Positions 37,301 through 51,900 of a DNA stretch of 64,000 nucleotides are shown piece after piece. A program made the translations under genes and the position numbers. Numbering within the stretch: position 1 is the first letter of the stretch; every line of letters begins with the position of its first letter. The DNA is from Morinoia aosen (Eukaryota > Arthropoda > Malacostraca > Amphipoda > Talitridae). The DNA lies in assembly GCA_030386875.1 (NCBI GenBank), contig CM059574.1, forward strand, positions 6,951,934 through 7,015,933, in the 5' to 3' direction. Below the pieces are notes generated by a model. That model saw only the letters and a list, made by a program, of their open reading frames with translations, made no database searches and was not told the DNA's origin.

Positions 37301-39202
37301 AATGTGGACTTGCTAAGTTTGATTTCTGATTTGAAGAGATGAATTTCTTGTCAATGATGCATTAGAAAGCTTTTAGTGGAATGTAAGTTGTAAGTGCACT
37401 CAAAATTGTAGCTGAAGGCCAAATGCTCAAATATTGTTGAAAGTTTCCAAGAGATTTGCTGTGAATGCGTTCTTTCTTTGTATTTACTGACTTCAACACA
37501 AAAACGCTTTCGCTTGGCGAGAGCTTCAGGTCTCGCCAAGCGTTCCCAAAATGGAGAGTTTATTTCTTGGGCCTTCAACTTAGCGCGATAGCGCGGTGTG
37601 TATATATTCGTTTACCGATTTGTGATGCACAGTTAAGAGACTTTGATTGCTAGCCCTATAATTAATTGTTAATGTTAAGTGTTTGATTACGATTTTTGGA
37701 CCGTAAAGCTTTAGACTTGAATTTCGAAAATTAGCTTATTGGCAAAATAAAGATTTTATGTAATATTTCCCAATTGGCATCGCTGTGACGTCATCATTTC
37801 TTCGTGACATCGAATTTCTTTGGAGTATGTAGGTTGGATATTTGATAAATTGTCGATTAGAACGAAGTGAACTTGTCAACTTCGAAACAGAGGGAAAGTC
37901 TAGTGATGCGAACCGATGAATAAACCAAAATGTAAGAAATGTTTCGTCACAATATTTCGTGAGGTAAAATTTGGAACAAATTCAAGCAGACCCTATTCCA
38001 TATAATTGAACGAGAAAATATAGCAGCCAGAATGTCTCTGCTGGCGAAATAGTAATGGAACGCATTTTCGTTATTTGACCATTAGGATTTTAAGTGGTTA
38101 TTATTTAGAATTTGATGGAAGGATGTTAGCGTACAAAGAGATTATGAATTCTTGAGGAATAATGGCAAAGACATAAGAATTAAATAAGGTAAAATACGTG
38201 GGACCGAAATTTGAACTATAGAACAGGACAGGACACCCTGAATTATTTAAGTTTAGTTGTATGTAGGTGAGTTGGAAGTGTGTGTCGATTAAGTTAATTC
38301 AAGTCATATTTGGAGCAAGATAGGTTAATTTCAGTTAGGTTAAAGTAGGTTACGTTAAATCAGGTTTGCTTAGGTGATTTTAGACTATGTTAGTTGAGGT
38401 TAGGTGACTTTGCCTTGAGTTAGGTTGGCTTAGAGTACGTTATATTACTTTAGATAGAGTGTGACACGCAAACAGATTTAAAGATTTGATGAGCTGTAAC
38501 ACATACGTATAGTCAGTGAAATACTACGAATGAGGGTGCCATCGTTTTGGTTAGGCTGTTATGAGCATGGGAATGGTTTGGTGAATTGATTTTTCACCAG
38601 TTTTTTGGTTGTAAGACATACGTTTAGTCAGTGTAATACTATGAATGAGGGTATCATATCGTTTTGGATAGGCTGTGTTTTTCATGTGAATGGTTTAGAG
38701 AGAACTACTTTCGCACCAGTTTGTTAGTGGCAAGGTTAGGTTGATATTACTGTTAGTATATATGTGAATGATATTGCTTTTGCTAAATGAAATTGTTGTG
38801 GTGTTTTCAAGTTCGACATAGAGTTTAGAGTGACAGACGTTGTATATTGGTTTGTTTTGTGAGACGATGTTGTCTGTAAGTGGGTGTCTTCTGAATTGTG
38901 GTGATTCGTTTCGTCAATTGAGCATTAGTGATTAGAGATAGAGATTAGTGTTGAATAGAGATTAGTGTTGAAAAATGAAATGGTTGTGGTGTTTGAAAGT
39001 TAAACATAGAAATTGAAGTAAATAGCATTGCGTTTTGATACATATATTATTTTGGCATTTGACACGATGGTGTATCTCATTGCTATGATTTGCATTTTGA
39101 TACATATATTATTTTGGCATTTGACACGATGGTGTATCTCATTGCTATGATAGTGTTGTACAGAGGAATGTCTGTGTTCGCCCTAGCGGGCTGTGCCTGG
39201 TT
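34399..39202 (+). repeat. Array unit 7 (B, Q, R, Y)
   Basis: 4,804 bp. Very close to unit 10 through head, middle and hinge. The 135-codon frame is open at 34819-35226. Hairpin 37511-37542 has the GCTTCAGG loop. The TG-rich tail segment is missing and is replaced by a 56-bp direct duplication (39033-39088 and 39095-39150). The same duplication occurs at the end of unit 9 but not in unit 10. Confidence 0.9.
39033..39150 (+). repeat. 56-bp direct duplication in the unit 7 tail
   Basis: 39033-39088 repeats at 39095-39150 (TTTTGATACATATATTATTT ... GCTATGA). The identical arrangement lies at 48732-48787 and 48794-48849 in unit 9. Units 7 and 9 therefore share a common tail ancestor. Confidence 0.85.
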
Positions 39203-42200
39203 ACTTGCGGCGGGCGAACTTTGTAGTAGTGTTGCGAGAAGAGACTAAAAATAGTACCCGTGAAAAAATTTTAAGTGGCACCAAGATCGGAATTGCTTGT
39301 CGCCATAAAGGTGGAGCATCGGAGATATAGCAAATCACTCCCTAACTCGAGCCAAAACCGACTTCCCGAGGTGCCAGCGCTTTCAAATTTGGTGAGCGTG
39401 TACAAGGGAAAATTCTAAGACATACGGACCCCTTTCCAGGCCCCAAGACCCCATAGGAGACCCCCGAGAACTCGAAAACCGACCGAAAATAGGGTCATTT
39501 CAAACATGAAGATATTTTTCATTGCGCCGTCGGAGGAGCTGAATTGGTCGGAACTGGTAGAGAAAAATTCGGGCTTTACGACGGTGTGATCGTTACGTCG
39601 AAAAGTATTCGGGAAAATGTTCAATGAATGAAAAACTTTTGGGTAAAAAAACGGCCGTTTTTCAAGTGTCACTTTGGCTGCCAGTTGCGGCGTTTTCGAT
39701 GGCCGTTCGCCTCTCAAAATTTGATAGAATGTAGATTGGAGTTTTTTCTAAAATCTATCAAATTTATGAAGCGATAATTGCGATACTTTTCTCAAAATGA
39801 GCGATTTAAAAATACTCCTTTTTGTCTGAAAATTCACTTAAACCAAAAACATTGGAGAACGCTTCGTTTTACAGGCAAAGTTGTTGAACACTTTTTGCTC
39901 GTTTTTTCACGCTACATACAAAATAGCTTTTGTGGAACGATCGCATCAACCGTTCCATATATATATGAAAAAAACATGGTTTTCACGTCATTCCGACTTT
40001 TATTACCCCTCTCACGCCCCCTGCGTTACCCTTGAGGGCTTTTAAGTACTCTGTACTGATGCGTCTCGAGGATATCTTTCTTTAATGATACATGTCTCAA
40101 ACTCCTAGCTTTTCAAGTTTTTGAGAAAAATGGAAAAAACATCGAAATAAATTTCCCCTGGACGCGAAATGTGCCAGTGAAAAGGTATTTCAATCTCCGT
40201 AGATTAATGACACGGATGATTTCTTGTTTTGCATTGAAGTCTCCACACCGAGATCATATGGGTGACAGCGATGACGCAACCTAGGCTTGCTTGCGTGGCG
40301 AAGGCTCTATAAGGATGTTGAACATCAAGACGCTTATGTTTTATTTTTTGTGGAGTTTGATCCGATATATTTCGATTCTTTGTTAAGTTCAAAGTTTCAA
40401 CCAATTTTTGACCGTTTGAGGCTGTGTTGCAAATTTTTCATAGGTCTACAGTGTTCTTATAGTTATTAGAAATTGATTTTGACTTGGAACTCAATACTCG
40501 AACTCGGTTCTTTCGCTTTGAGATTCGCATAACTTCCAGTCATGACTAGTAAATAATCCTTTTCAAGTGTTTAAACTGGTTTTACATGGAAATTTATAGA
40601 GAACAAATGTGTTTAAAATATTTGATTCACCTAAAGGTAGTATTATTTTAATTCTAACAAGTTTTGCAATGGAGAATAAATGATGGTTACGCGTTTTATT
40701 TTCGCTGCTTGAAGGTCCATGAATTTCAGACACCCATTTTCACAGGTATGGCGACTTTGAATTGCAATATAGTAATGAGGTTTAGTATTTGAGACTTAAA
40801 TTGTCAGCTTCTTATAATAATTGTATTATAATTATCCAGTTGAAGTAATATAAAGTGACATAAATTGCAAATCAAACGTTGCGTAAAGGCATAAATATTG
40901 CTCTTGATGCGTTTTTGACCAGAAATGATGCTCATTCGTTCGAGGTGCTCATTTCAGTTCGACTTTATTTATTTTTTATGACGTATTATATGTTGTCCTC
41001 TCTCTCCATCACGTTACAAATCACAAGTTCAATCTAGTGTTTTACCTTAAGGTGTCAGCATCATCGACCTTACTTCGTAGTATGAGTTCAAATACGCAAA
41101 GCGAGTAGTTTTCGACGCCAAAAATTCCGCAACTACTTTGCTAGCGTTCTTGAGAACAATTTTATAGCAATCCTAAAATATTTCGACATCGCAAATTGTG
41201 TCATCGCAAAACAAGGCGTATTCGTAAAACTTCGTAAATGAACTATAATTTAAAGGTGATACACTTTAAATTAGTCATTTGTATAAAGGTATAGTGGCTA
41301 AATATTTTTCGTTCGGCACAGCTATTTGTGTAGTGTTTGAAACTTGTTTTATGACGTTAGAGAATTGGAATTGAAAGAGCTCATAGTCCAAGAATTTGAC
41401 TTCTTATTTTCTAAATTGATAAAGCTCATTGAGGAACAATCTCTCGTTATATTGGTTCGAAGAACACGAAAATGGTTCCTGTCGACATATGCTATGATTG
41501 AACGAGGCATTTCCTACGAAGTGTATAGTTTGAGTGAATATTTGGCTCATAAATTTTTATGGTTGGGATGTAAAATTCTTGGATCTTCACGACCAAGAAT
41601 CTGTCAAGTGTTGACGAATAATTTGATCTCCAATAATAATAATAATAATAATAATTAAAACTCGTTCTTTGAAGGCCTCAAAATCGCTCACATTGCATGT
41701 GTGAGTTTCAGGAAGTCATCATTTGAGTGCGTATAGACAACATTACGAGGTTCTAACTGATGATTAATATTTGGTGAATGCGTGTCCCCGACTACAACCA
41801 AATCTTGTGCAGGTTTTTTATGTTTGAATGTTATGTATTGAATTTGAAATGGTATAACTAATGTATTTGCAATAATGATTTATAAATTCTACTGAGCCTA
41901 ATTGAAGGTTTCTGTATCGATCCACAATAGAAATATATGATGATTAGAAAGAGGTTGAAATTGTTCACATTCGTGAACTAATAATTGTTGTGGCGAAAAT
42001 GATGTCTATTAGGAAACATCATTGTTTCTAAGCTATAGCCGCAGGTGTTCACAAATAAATTTGTTTGAGAAATGTCAGAAATATGTTCGGATATGATGTT
42101 GTCGTAATGAATGGGGAATTCCTAAGTTTGATTTCTGATACGAAGAGATTGATTTCGTGTCAATGATGCTTTTATAAAGTTCGTAGTTGTATGTAAGTTG

Positions 42201-43543
42201 TAAGTGCACTCAAAATTATAGATGAGTGCCAAATGCTCAAATATTGTTGAAAGTTTCCATGAGATTTGCTGCGAATGCGTTCTTTCTTTGTATTAACTGA
42301 CTTCAACAGAAAAATGCTTTCGCTTGGCGAGAGCGTGAGATCTCGCCAAGCGTTCCCAAAATGGAGAGTTTATTTCTTCGGCGTTCAAGTTAGCGCGCGA
42401 TAGCGCGTTGTATATATTCGTTGAACGAGTTGTGATGCACAGTTATAAGAGACTTTGATTATTATACGTAGAATGAATTGTGAATGATAACTCTTTTATT
42501 GCGGTGTTTCGAACGTAAACATTTATGCTTGAACTTTCAAAAGTAGCTTACCGCAAAATAAAGATGTTATGTATTATTTCGAAATATGCATCGTTGTGAC
42601 GTCATTTCTTCGTGACATCGAATTTCTGTTGAGTATGTAGGTTGGATATTTGATGAATTGTCGATTAGAACGAATTAAACTAGTCAACTTCGAAACAAAG
42701 GAAAAGGTTAGTGATGCGCACCCATTAATAAACCGAAATGTAATAAATGTTTCGTCACAATATTTCGTGAGGTAAAATTTGGAACAAATTTTCAATGAAA
42801 CCCTAATCCCCATAATTTAACGAGAAAATATAGGAGGCAGAATGTCTCTGCCGGTGAAATAGTTATGGAAAGCATTTTCATTTTGTGACCAATAGAATAT
42901 CAATTGGTTATAAGTTACAGTTGGATGGAAGGATATTTTAGCGCATATAGAGGTTAGGAATTCGTGAGGAATATAAGGGCAAAGGCGTAAGCAATAAATC
43001 AGATAAAATAGGTGCTACCGAAATTGTAAGTATATAGGACAGGGAACCCTGAATTAGTAAAGTGTAGTTGTATGTACGTGAGTTGTAAATGTGTCAAGTA
43101 AGTTAATTCACGTCATATTTAGAGCAAGATAGATTAAATTGAGTTAGGTTAGAGTAGGTTACGATAAATTTGATTTCTTTAGGTGAGTTTAGACCATGTT
43201 TCGTTAGTTGAGGTTAGGTGACTTTGCCTTGAGTTAGGTTGGGTTAGAGAACATTATATTTCTTCAGGTAGGGTGTGACAGTGTGACACGAAAGCTAATT
43301 TCAAGACTTGATGAGTTGTAACACATACGTATGGTCTGTGTTATACTATGAATGAGGGTGCCATCGTTTTGGTTAGGTTTTGTTATTCATGTGAATGGTT
43401 TGGAGAAATTATTTCGCATCAGTTTGTTATAGTGACAAGGTTAGGTTGATATTACTGTTAGTATATATGCGAATGATATTGCTTTTGGTAAATTAAATTC
43501 TTGAGGTGTTTCTAAGTTCGATGTAGAGTTTAGGTTGAAAGAC

Positions 43544-43546
<3 letters not shown>

Positions 43547-43597
<51 letters not shown>
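43547..43597 (+). repeat. Expanded (TA)n run in unit 8
   Basis: About 25 uninterrupted TA dinucleotides lie between GACGTG and TTGGTTTGTC. The same site has a short run in units 1, 2 and 6 and a moderately expanded one in unit 12 (about 62830-62860). It is a clear length polymorphism between copies. Confidence 0.85.
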
Positions 43598-43600
<3 letters not shown>

Positions 43601-43951
43601 TTTGTCTTTTGAGACGATGGTGTGTGAAAGTGGGCTGCTTCTTAATTGTGGTGATTTGTTAAGTTTCGTTAATTGAATTAGGTTTCACGTCAATTGAATT
43701 AAAGTGAATTAAGTTTCTTCATCAATGGTGTTGTAGTTGGTGAATGAAATGCTTGTGGTGTTTGAAAGGTAAACATAGAAATTAAAGTAAATAGCATTGA
43801 TATTGATACATATATTATTTTGTCATTTGAGACGATGGTGCATCTCATTGCGTTGCTGCAGATTTGTGGTGATTTGGCAAGTGTGCACGACACTTGCATG
43901 TGCGTGTACATAAGTGTGTGCTTGTGTACATGTTTGAGCGTGTCTGCGTGA

Positions 43952-43980
43952 GTGTGTGTGTGTGTGTGTGTTTGTGTGTG
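43952..43980 (+). repeat. (TG)n-rich run in unit 8 tail
   Basis: TG dinucleotide run interrupted by TTTG, close to the unit end. Similar runs occur near 10140-10205, 15008-15037, 34270-34300 and 63175-63232. The run is absent from units 7, 9 and 10 and short in units 3, 4 and 11. Confidence 0.75.
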
Positions 43981-44085
43981 TTGTGATTATTATGATAGTG
44001 GTGCAGAGGAATGTCTGTTTGTGTTGTGCTTAGTGGTGTACAGAGGAACGTCTGTGTGTTCGCCCCTAGCGGGCTGTGCCTGGTT

Positions 44086-47000
44086 ACTTGCGGCGGGCGA
44101 ACTTTGTAGTAGTGTTGCGAGAAGAGACTAAAAATAGTACCCGTGAAAAAATCACAAGTTGCACCAAGATCGAAAATGCTTGTCGCCATAAAGGTGGAGC
44201 ATCGGAGATATAGCAAATCACTCCCTAACTCGAGCCAAAACCCACTTCCCGAGGTGCCAGCGCTTTCAAATTTGGTGAGCGTGTACAAGGGAAAATTCTA
44301 AGACCTACGGACCCCTTTCCAGGCCCCAAGACCCCATAGGAGACCCCCGAGAAATCGAAAACCCACCGAAAATAGGGTCATTTCAAACATGAAGATTTTT
44401 TTGATCGCGCCGTCGGAGGAGCTGACTTGGTGGGAAGTGATAGAGAAAAATTCGGGCTTTACGACGGTGTGATCGTTACGTCGAAAAGTATTCGGAAAAA
44501 TGTTCAATGAATGAAAAACTTTTGGGTAAAAAAACGGCCCTTTTTCAAGTGTCACTTTGGCTGCCAGTTGCGGCGTTTTCGATGGGTTTTCGCCCTCCAA
44601 AATTTGATAGAATGTAGATTGGAGTTTTTTCTAAAATCTATCAAATTTATGAAGCCACAAGTGCGATACTTTTCTCAAAATGAGCGATTTAAAAATACTC
44701 CTTTTTGTCTGAAAAATCACTTGAACCAAAAACATTGGAGAACGCTTCGTTCTACAGGGAAAGTTGTGAAACACTTTTTGTGTGTTTTTTCATGGTACAT
44801 ACAAAAAAGCTTTTATGGAACGATCGCATCAACCGTTTCATGTATATATGAAAAAAACATGGTTTTTACGTCATTCCGACTTTTATTACCCCTCTCACGC
44901 CCCCTGCTTTACCCTTGAGGGCTTTTAAGTACTCTGTACTGATGCGTCTCGAAGACATCTTTCTATAATGATACCTGTCTCAAAGTCCTAGCTCTTCAAG
45001 TTTTTGAGAAAAATGGAAAAAACATCGAAATGAAATTAATGTGGACGCGAAATGTGACAGTGAAAAGGTCTTTCAATCTCCGCAGATTTTTAACACGGAT
45101 TATTCCAATGAAGGCATTGAAGTCTCCACATCGAGATCATGGGTGACTGCGTTGAGGCGGCCCAGCTTGCTTGAGTTGTGAGGGCTGTATAAGGATCTTG
45201 AACATCATGACGCTTATATTTTCATGTTTGTCGAGTTTGATCCCATATATTTCGAGTGATTGGTAAAGTTCAAAGTTTCAACCAATTTTTGACCGTTTGA
45301 GGCTGTGTTGCAAATTTTTCATAGGTCTACAGTGTTCTTATAGTTATTAGAAATTGATTTTGACTTGGAACTCAATACTCGAACTCGGTTCTTTCGCTTT
45401 GAGATTCGCATAACTTCCAGTCATGACTAGTAAATAATCCTTTTCAAGTGTTTAAACTGGTTTTACATGGAAATGTATAGAGAACAAATGTGTTTAAAAT
45501 ATTTGATTCACCTAAAGGTAGTATTATTTTAATTCTAACAAGTTTTGCAATGGAGAATAAATGATGGTTACGCGTTTTATTTTCGCTGCTTGAAGGTCCA
45601 TGAATTTCAGACACACATTTTCACAGGTATGGCGACTTTGAATTGCAATATAGTAATGAGGTTTAGTATTTGAGACTTAAATTTTCAGCTTCTTATAATA
45701 ATTGTATTATAATTATCCAGTTGAAGTAATATAAAGTGACATAAATCGCAAATCAAACGTTGCGTAAAGGCATAAATATTGCTCTTGATGCGTTTTTGAC
45801 CAGAAATGATGCTCATTCGTTCGAGGTGCTCATTTCAGTTCGACTTTATTTATTTTTTCTGACGTATTATATGTTGTCCTCTCTCTCCATCACGTTTCAA
45901 ATCACAAGTTCAATCTAGTGTTTTACCTTAAGGTGTCAGCATCATCGACCTTACTTCGTAGTATGAGTTCAAATACGCAAAGCGAGTAGTTTTCGACGCC
46001 AAAAATTCCGCAACTACTTTGCTAGCGTTCTTGAGAACAATTTTATAGCAATCCTATAATATTTCGACATCGCAAATTGTGTCATCGCAAAACAAGGCGT
46101 ATTCGTAATACTTCGTAAATGAACTATAATTGAAAGGTGATACACTTTAAATTAGTCATTTGTATAAAGGTATAGTGGCTAAATATTTTTCGTTCGGCAC
46201 AGCTATTTGTGTAGTGTTTGAAACTTGTTTTATGACGTTAGAGAATTGGAATTGAAAGAGCTCATAGTCCAAGAATTTGACTTCTTATTTTCTAAATTGA
46301 TAAAGCTCATTGAGGAACAATCTCTCGTTATATTGGTTCGAAGAACACGAAAATGGTTCCTGTCGACATATGCTATGATTGAACGAGGCATTTCCTACGA
46401 AGTGTATAGTTTGAGTGAATATTTGGCTCATAAATTTTTATGGTTGGGATGTAAAATTCTTGGATCTTCACGACCAAGAATCTGTGAAGTGTTGACGAAT
46501 AATTTGATCTCCAATAATAATAATAATAATAATGATAATTAAAACTCGTTCTTTGAAGGCCTCAAAATCGCTCACATTGCATGTGTGAGTTTCAGGAAGT
46601 CATCATTTGAGTGCGTATAGACAACATTACGAGGTTCTAACTGATGATTAATATTTGGTGAATGCGTGTCCCCGACTACAACCAAATCTTGTGCAGGTTT
46701 TTTATGTTTGAATGATGTTATGTATTGAATTTGAAATCGTATAACTAATGTATTTGCAATAATAATTTATAAATTCCACTCAGCCTAATTGAAGGTTTCT
46801 GTATCGATCCACAATAGAAATATATGATGATTAGAAAGAGGTTTAAATTGTTCACATTCGTGAACTAATAATTGTTGTGGCGAAAATGATGTCTATTAGG
46901 AAACATCATTGTTTCTAAGCTATAGCCGCAGGTGTTCACAGATAAATTTGTTTGAGAAATGTCAGAAATATGTTCGGATATGATGTTGTCGTAATGAATG

Positions 47001-48901
47001 GGGAATTCCTAAGTTTGATTTCTGATACGAAGAGATTGATTTCGTGTCAATGATGCTTTTATAAAGTTCGTAGTTGTATGTAAGTTGTAAGTGCACTCAA
47101 AATTATAGATGAGTGCCAAATGCTCAAATATTGTTGAAAGTTTCCATGAGATTTGGTGCGAATGCGTTCTTTCTTTGTATTAACTGACTTCAACAGAAAA
47201 ACGCTTTCGCTTGGCGAGAGCGTGAGATCTCGCCAAGCGTTCCCAAAATGGAGAGTTTATTTCTTCGGCGTTCAACTTAGCGCGATAGCGCGTTGTATAT
47301 ATTCGTTGAAGGAGTTGTGATGCACAGTTATAAGAGACTTTGATTATTATACGTAGAATTAATTGTGAATGATAACTGTTTTATTGCGGTGGTTCGAACG
47401 TAAACATTTATGCTTGAATTTTCAAAAGTAGCTTACCGCAAAATAAATATTTTATCTATTATTTCGAAATATGCATCGTTGTGACGTCATTTCTTCGTGA
47501 CATCGAATTTATGTTAAGTATGTAGGTTGGATATTTGATGAATTGTCGATTAGAACGAATTAAACTAGTCAACTTCAAAACAAAGGAAAAGGTTAGTGAT
47601 GCGCACCCATTAATAAACCGAAATGTAATAAATTGTTCGTCACAATATTTCGTGAGGTAAAATTTGGAACAAATTTTCAATGAAACCCTAATCCACATAA
47701 TTTAACGAGAAAATATAGCAGGCAGAATGTCTCTGCCGGTGAAATAGTTATGGACCGCATTTTCATTTTGTGACCAATAGAATATCAATTGGTTATAAGT
47801 TACAGTTGGATGGAAGGATATTTTAGCGCACATAGAGGTTAGGAATTCGTGAGGAATATAAGGGCCAAGGCGTAAGCAATAAATCAGATAAAATAGGTGC
47901 TACCGAAATTGTAAGTATATAGGACAGGGAACCCTGAATTAGTAAAGTGTAGTTGTATGTACGTGAGTTGGAAGGGTGTCGAGTAAGTTAATTAAAGTCA
48001 TATTTAGTGCAAGATAGGTTAATTTCAGTTAGGTTAAAGTAGGTTACGTTAAATCAGGTTTGCTTAGGTGATTTTAGACTATGTTTCGTTAGTTGAGGTT
48101 AGGTGACTTTGCCTTGAGTTAGGTTGGCTTAGAGTACGTTATATTACTTTAGATAGAGTGTGACACGCAAACAGATTTAAAGATTTGATGAGCTGTAACA
48201 CATACGTATAGTCAGTGTAATACTACGAATGAGGGTGCCATCGTTTTGGTTAGGCTGTTATGAGCATGGGAATGGTTTGGTGAATTGATTTTTCACCAGT
48301 TTTTTGGTTGTAAGACATACGTTTAGTCAGTGTAATACTATGAATGAGGGTATCATATCGTTTTGGATAGGCTGTGTTTTTCATGTGAATGGTTTAGAGA
48401 GAACTACTTTCGCACCAGTTTGTTAGTGGCAAGGTTAGGTTGATATTACTGTTAGTATATATGTGAATGATATTGCTTTTGCTAAATGAAATTGTTGTGG
48501 TGTTTTCAAGTTCGACATAGAGTTTAGAGTGACAGACGTTGTATATTGGTTTGTTTTGTGAGACGATGTTGTCTGTAAGTGGGTGTCTTCTGAATTGTGG
48601 TGATTCGTTTCGTCAATTGAGCATTAGTGATTAGAGATAGAGATTAGTGTTGAATAGAGATTAGTGTTGAAAAATGAAATGGTTGTGGTGTTTGAAAGTT
48701 AAACATAGAAATTGAAGTAAATAGCATTGCGTTTTGATACATATATTATTTTGGCATTTGACACGATGGTGTATCTCATTGCTATGATTTGCATTTTGAT
48801 ACATATATTATTTTGGCATTTGACACGATGGTGTATCTCATTGCTATGATAGTGGTGTACAGAGGAATGTCTGTGTTCGCCCTAGCGGGCTGTGCCTGGT
48901 T
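44086..48901 (+). repeat. Array unit 9 (A', P, S, Y)
   Basis: 4,816 bp. Head A' resembles unit 4 for about 200 bp, then becomes the version seen in unit 11 (44280-46540 matches 53806-56060 closely). The 135-codon frame is open at 44511-44918. Hairpin 47208-47239. Near 47975 the sequence switches to the tail of unit 7, including the 56-bp duplication (48732-48787 and 48794-48849) and the loss of the TG-rich segment. Confidence 0.9.
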
Positions 48902-51900
48902 ACTTGCGGCGGGCGAACTTTGTAGGTTGCGAGAACACACTAAAAATAGTACCCGTGAAAAAATCATACCTGGCACCAACATCGAAATGCTTGTCGCCGA
49001 AAGGTGGAGCCTCGAGTATTAGAAAAATTCACCCCCTAATTCGCGCAAAACCACACTTCCCGAGGTCCCAGCGCTTTCAAACTTGGTGAGCGTGTACAAG
49101 GGAAAATTCTAAGACATACGGACCCCTTTCCAGGCCCCAAGACCCCATAGGAGACCCCCGAGAAGTCGAAAACCGACCGAAAATAGGGTCATTTCAAACA
49201 TGAAGAATTTTTTGATTGCGCCGTCGGAGGAGCTGACTTGGTGGGAGCTGATAGAGAAAATGTCGGGCTTTAAGACGGTGTGATCGTTACTTCGAAAAGT
49301 ATTAGGGAAAATGTTCAATGAATGAAAAACTTTTGGGTAAAAAAACGGCCGTTTTTCAAGTGTCACTTTGGCTGCCAGTTGCGGCGTTTTAGATGGGCTT
49401 TCGCCTCCCAAAATTTGATAGAATGTAGATTGGAGTTTTTTCTAAAATCTATCAAATGTATGAAGCGACAATTGCGATACTTTTCTCAAAATGAGCGATT
49501 TAAAAATACTCCTTTTTGTCTGAAAATTCACTTAAACCAAAGACATTGGAGAACGCTTCGTTTTACAGGCAAAGTTGATGAACACTTTTTGCTCGTTTTT
49601 TCACGCTACATACAAAATAACTTTTGTGGAACGATCGCATCAACCGTTCCATATGTATATGAAAAAAACATGTTTTTCACGTCATTTCGACTTTTATTAC
49701 CCCTCTCACGCCTCCTCCTTTACCCTTGAGGTCTTTTAAATACTCTGTACTGATGCGTCCCGAGGACATCTTTCTATAATGATACCTGTCTCAAAGTCGT
49801 AGCTTCTCAAGTTTTTGAGAAAAATGGAAAAAACTTCGAAATAAAATTCCCCTGGACGCGAAATGTGCCAGTGAAAAGGTCTTTCAATCTCCGCAGATTT
49901 TTGACATGGATTATTCCAATGAAGGCATTGAAGTTTCCGCAATGAAAACCATGGGTGACTGCGTTGAGGCACCCCAGCTTGCTTGAGTTGTGAGAGCTGT
50001 ATAAGGATCTTGAACATCATGACGCTTATGTTTTCACGTTTGTCGAATTTGATCCCATATATTTCGAGTGATTGGTAAAGTTCAAAGTTTCAACCAATTT
50101 TTGACCGTTTGAGGCTGTGTTGCAAATTTTTCATAGGTCTACAGTGTTGTTAAAGTTATTATAAATTTATTTTGACGTGGAACTCAATACTCGAACTCGG
50201 TTCTTTCGCTTTTAGATTCGCATAACTTGCAGTCATGACTAGTAAATAATCCTTTTCAAGTGTTTAAACTGGTTTTACATGGAAATTAATGGAGAACAAA
50301 TGTGTTTAAAATATTTCATTCACCTTAAGGTAGTATTATTTTAATTCTAACAAGTTTTGCAATGGAGAATAAATGATGGTTACGCGTTTTATTTTCGCTG
50401 CTTGAAGGTCCATGAATTTCAGACACACATTTTCACAGGTATGGCGACTTTGAATTGCAATGTAGTAATGAGGTTTAGTATTTGAGACTTAAATTTTCAG
50501 CTTCTTATAATAATTGTATTATAATTATCCAGTTGAAGTAATACAAAGTGACATAAATCGCAAATCAAACGTTGCGTAAAGGCGTAAATATTGCTCTTGA
50601 TGCGTTTTTGACCAGAAATGATGCTCATTCGTTCGAGGTGCTCATTTCAGTTCGACTGTATTTATTTTTTATGACGTATTATATGTTGTCCTCTCTCTCC
50701 ATCACGTTACAAATCACAAGTTCAATCTAGTGTTTTACCTTAAGGTGTCAGCATCATCGACCTTACTTCGTAGTATGAGTTCAAATACGCAAAGCGAGTA
50801 GTTTTCGACGCCAAAAATTCCGCAACTACTTTGCTAGCGTTCTTGAGAACAATTTTATAGCAATCCTATAATATTTCGACATCGCAAATTGTGTCATCGC
50901 AAAACAAGGCGTATTCGTAAAACTTCGTAAATGAACTATAATTCAAAGGTGATACACTTTAAATTAGTCATTTGTATAAAGGTATAGTGGCTAAATATTT
51001 TTCGTTCGGCACAGCTATTTGTGTAGTGTTTGAAACTTGTTTTATGACGTTAAAAAATTGGAATTGAAAGAGCTCATAGTCCAAGAATTTGACTTTTCAT
51101 TTTCTAAATTAATAAAGCTCATTGAGGAACGAATCTCTCGATATATATTGGTTCAAACAACACGAAAATGGTTCATGTCGACATATATGCTTTGATTGAA
51201 CGAGGCATTTTCTAGGAAGGGTATAGTTTGAGTGAATATTTGTATCATAACTTTTTATTGTTGGGATGTAAAATTGCTGGATCTTCACGACCAAGAACCT
51301 GTAAAGTGTTCACGAAAAATTCGATCTCCAATAATAATAATAATTAAAACTCGTTGTTTGAAGGCCTCAAAATCGCTCACATTGCATATGCGTGAGTTTC
51401 AGGAAGTCATCATTTGAGTGAGTATAGACAACATTACGAGGTTCTAACTGATGAATAATATTTGGTAAATATTTGTCCCCGAAGACAACCAAATATTTTG
51501 CAGGTTTTGTATGTTTGAATGATGTTATTTATGAAATTCGAAATGGTATAAGTGATATATTTGCAAGAATGTTTTATAAATTCCACTCAGCCTAATTGAA
51601 GGTTTCTGTATCGATGAATAATAGAAATAGAAGATTAGAGAGAGGTTCAAATTGTTCACATTCCTGAAAGAATTGATTGTTGTGGTGAAAATAATGTCTA
51701 TTGGGAAATATAAGTGATTCTAAGCTATAGCCGCAGTTGTTGACAGATTCATTTGCTTGAGAAATGTGAGGAATATGTTCGGATATGATGTTGTCGTAAT
51801 GAATGTGGACTTGCTAAGTTTGATTTCTGATTTGAAGAGATGAATTTCTTGTCAATGATGCATTAGAAAGCTTTTAGTGGAATGTAAGTTGTAAGTGCAC

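Larger units (their letters stand above)
39203..44085 (+). repeat. Array unit 8 (A, P, S, X), longest copy
   Basis: 4,883 bp. The left half follows unit 6, and the hinge and tail follow unit 2, so this copy is a clear recombinant. Hairpin 42321-42352. The extra length comes largely from an expanded (TA)n run at 43547-43597, compared with about 20 bp in unit 2. TG run 43952-43980. It is followed by another A-class head, breaking the A/B alternation. Confidence 0.9.
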
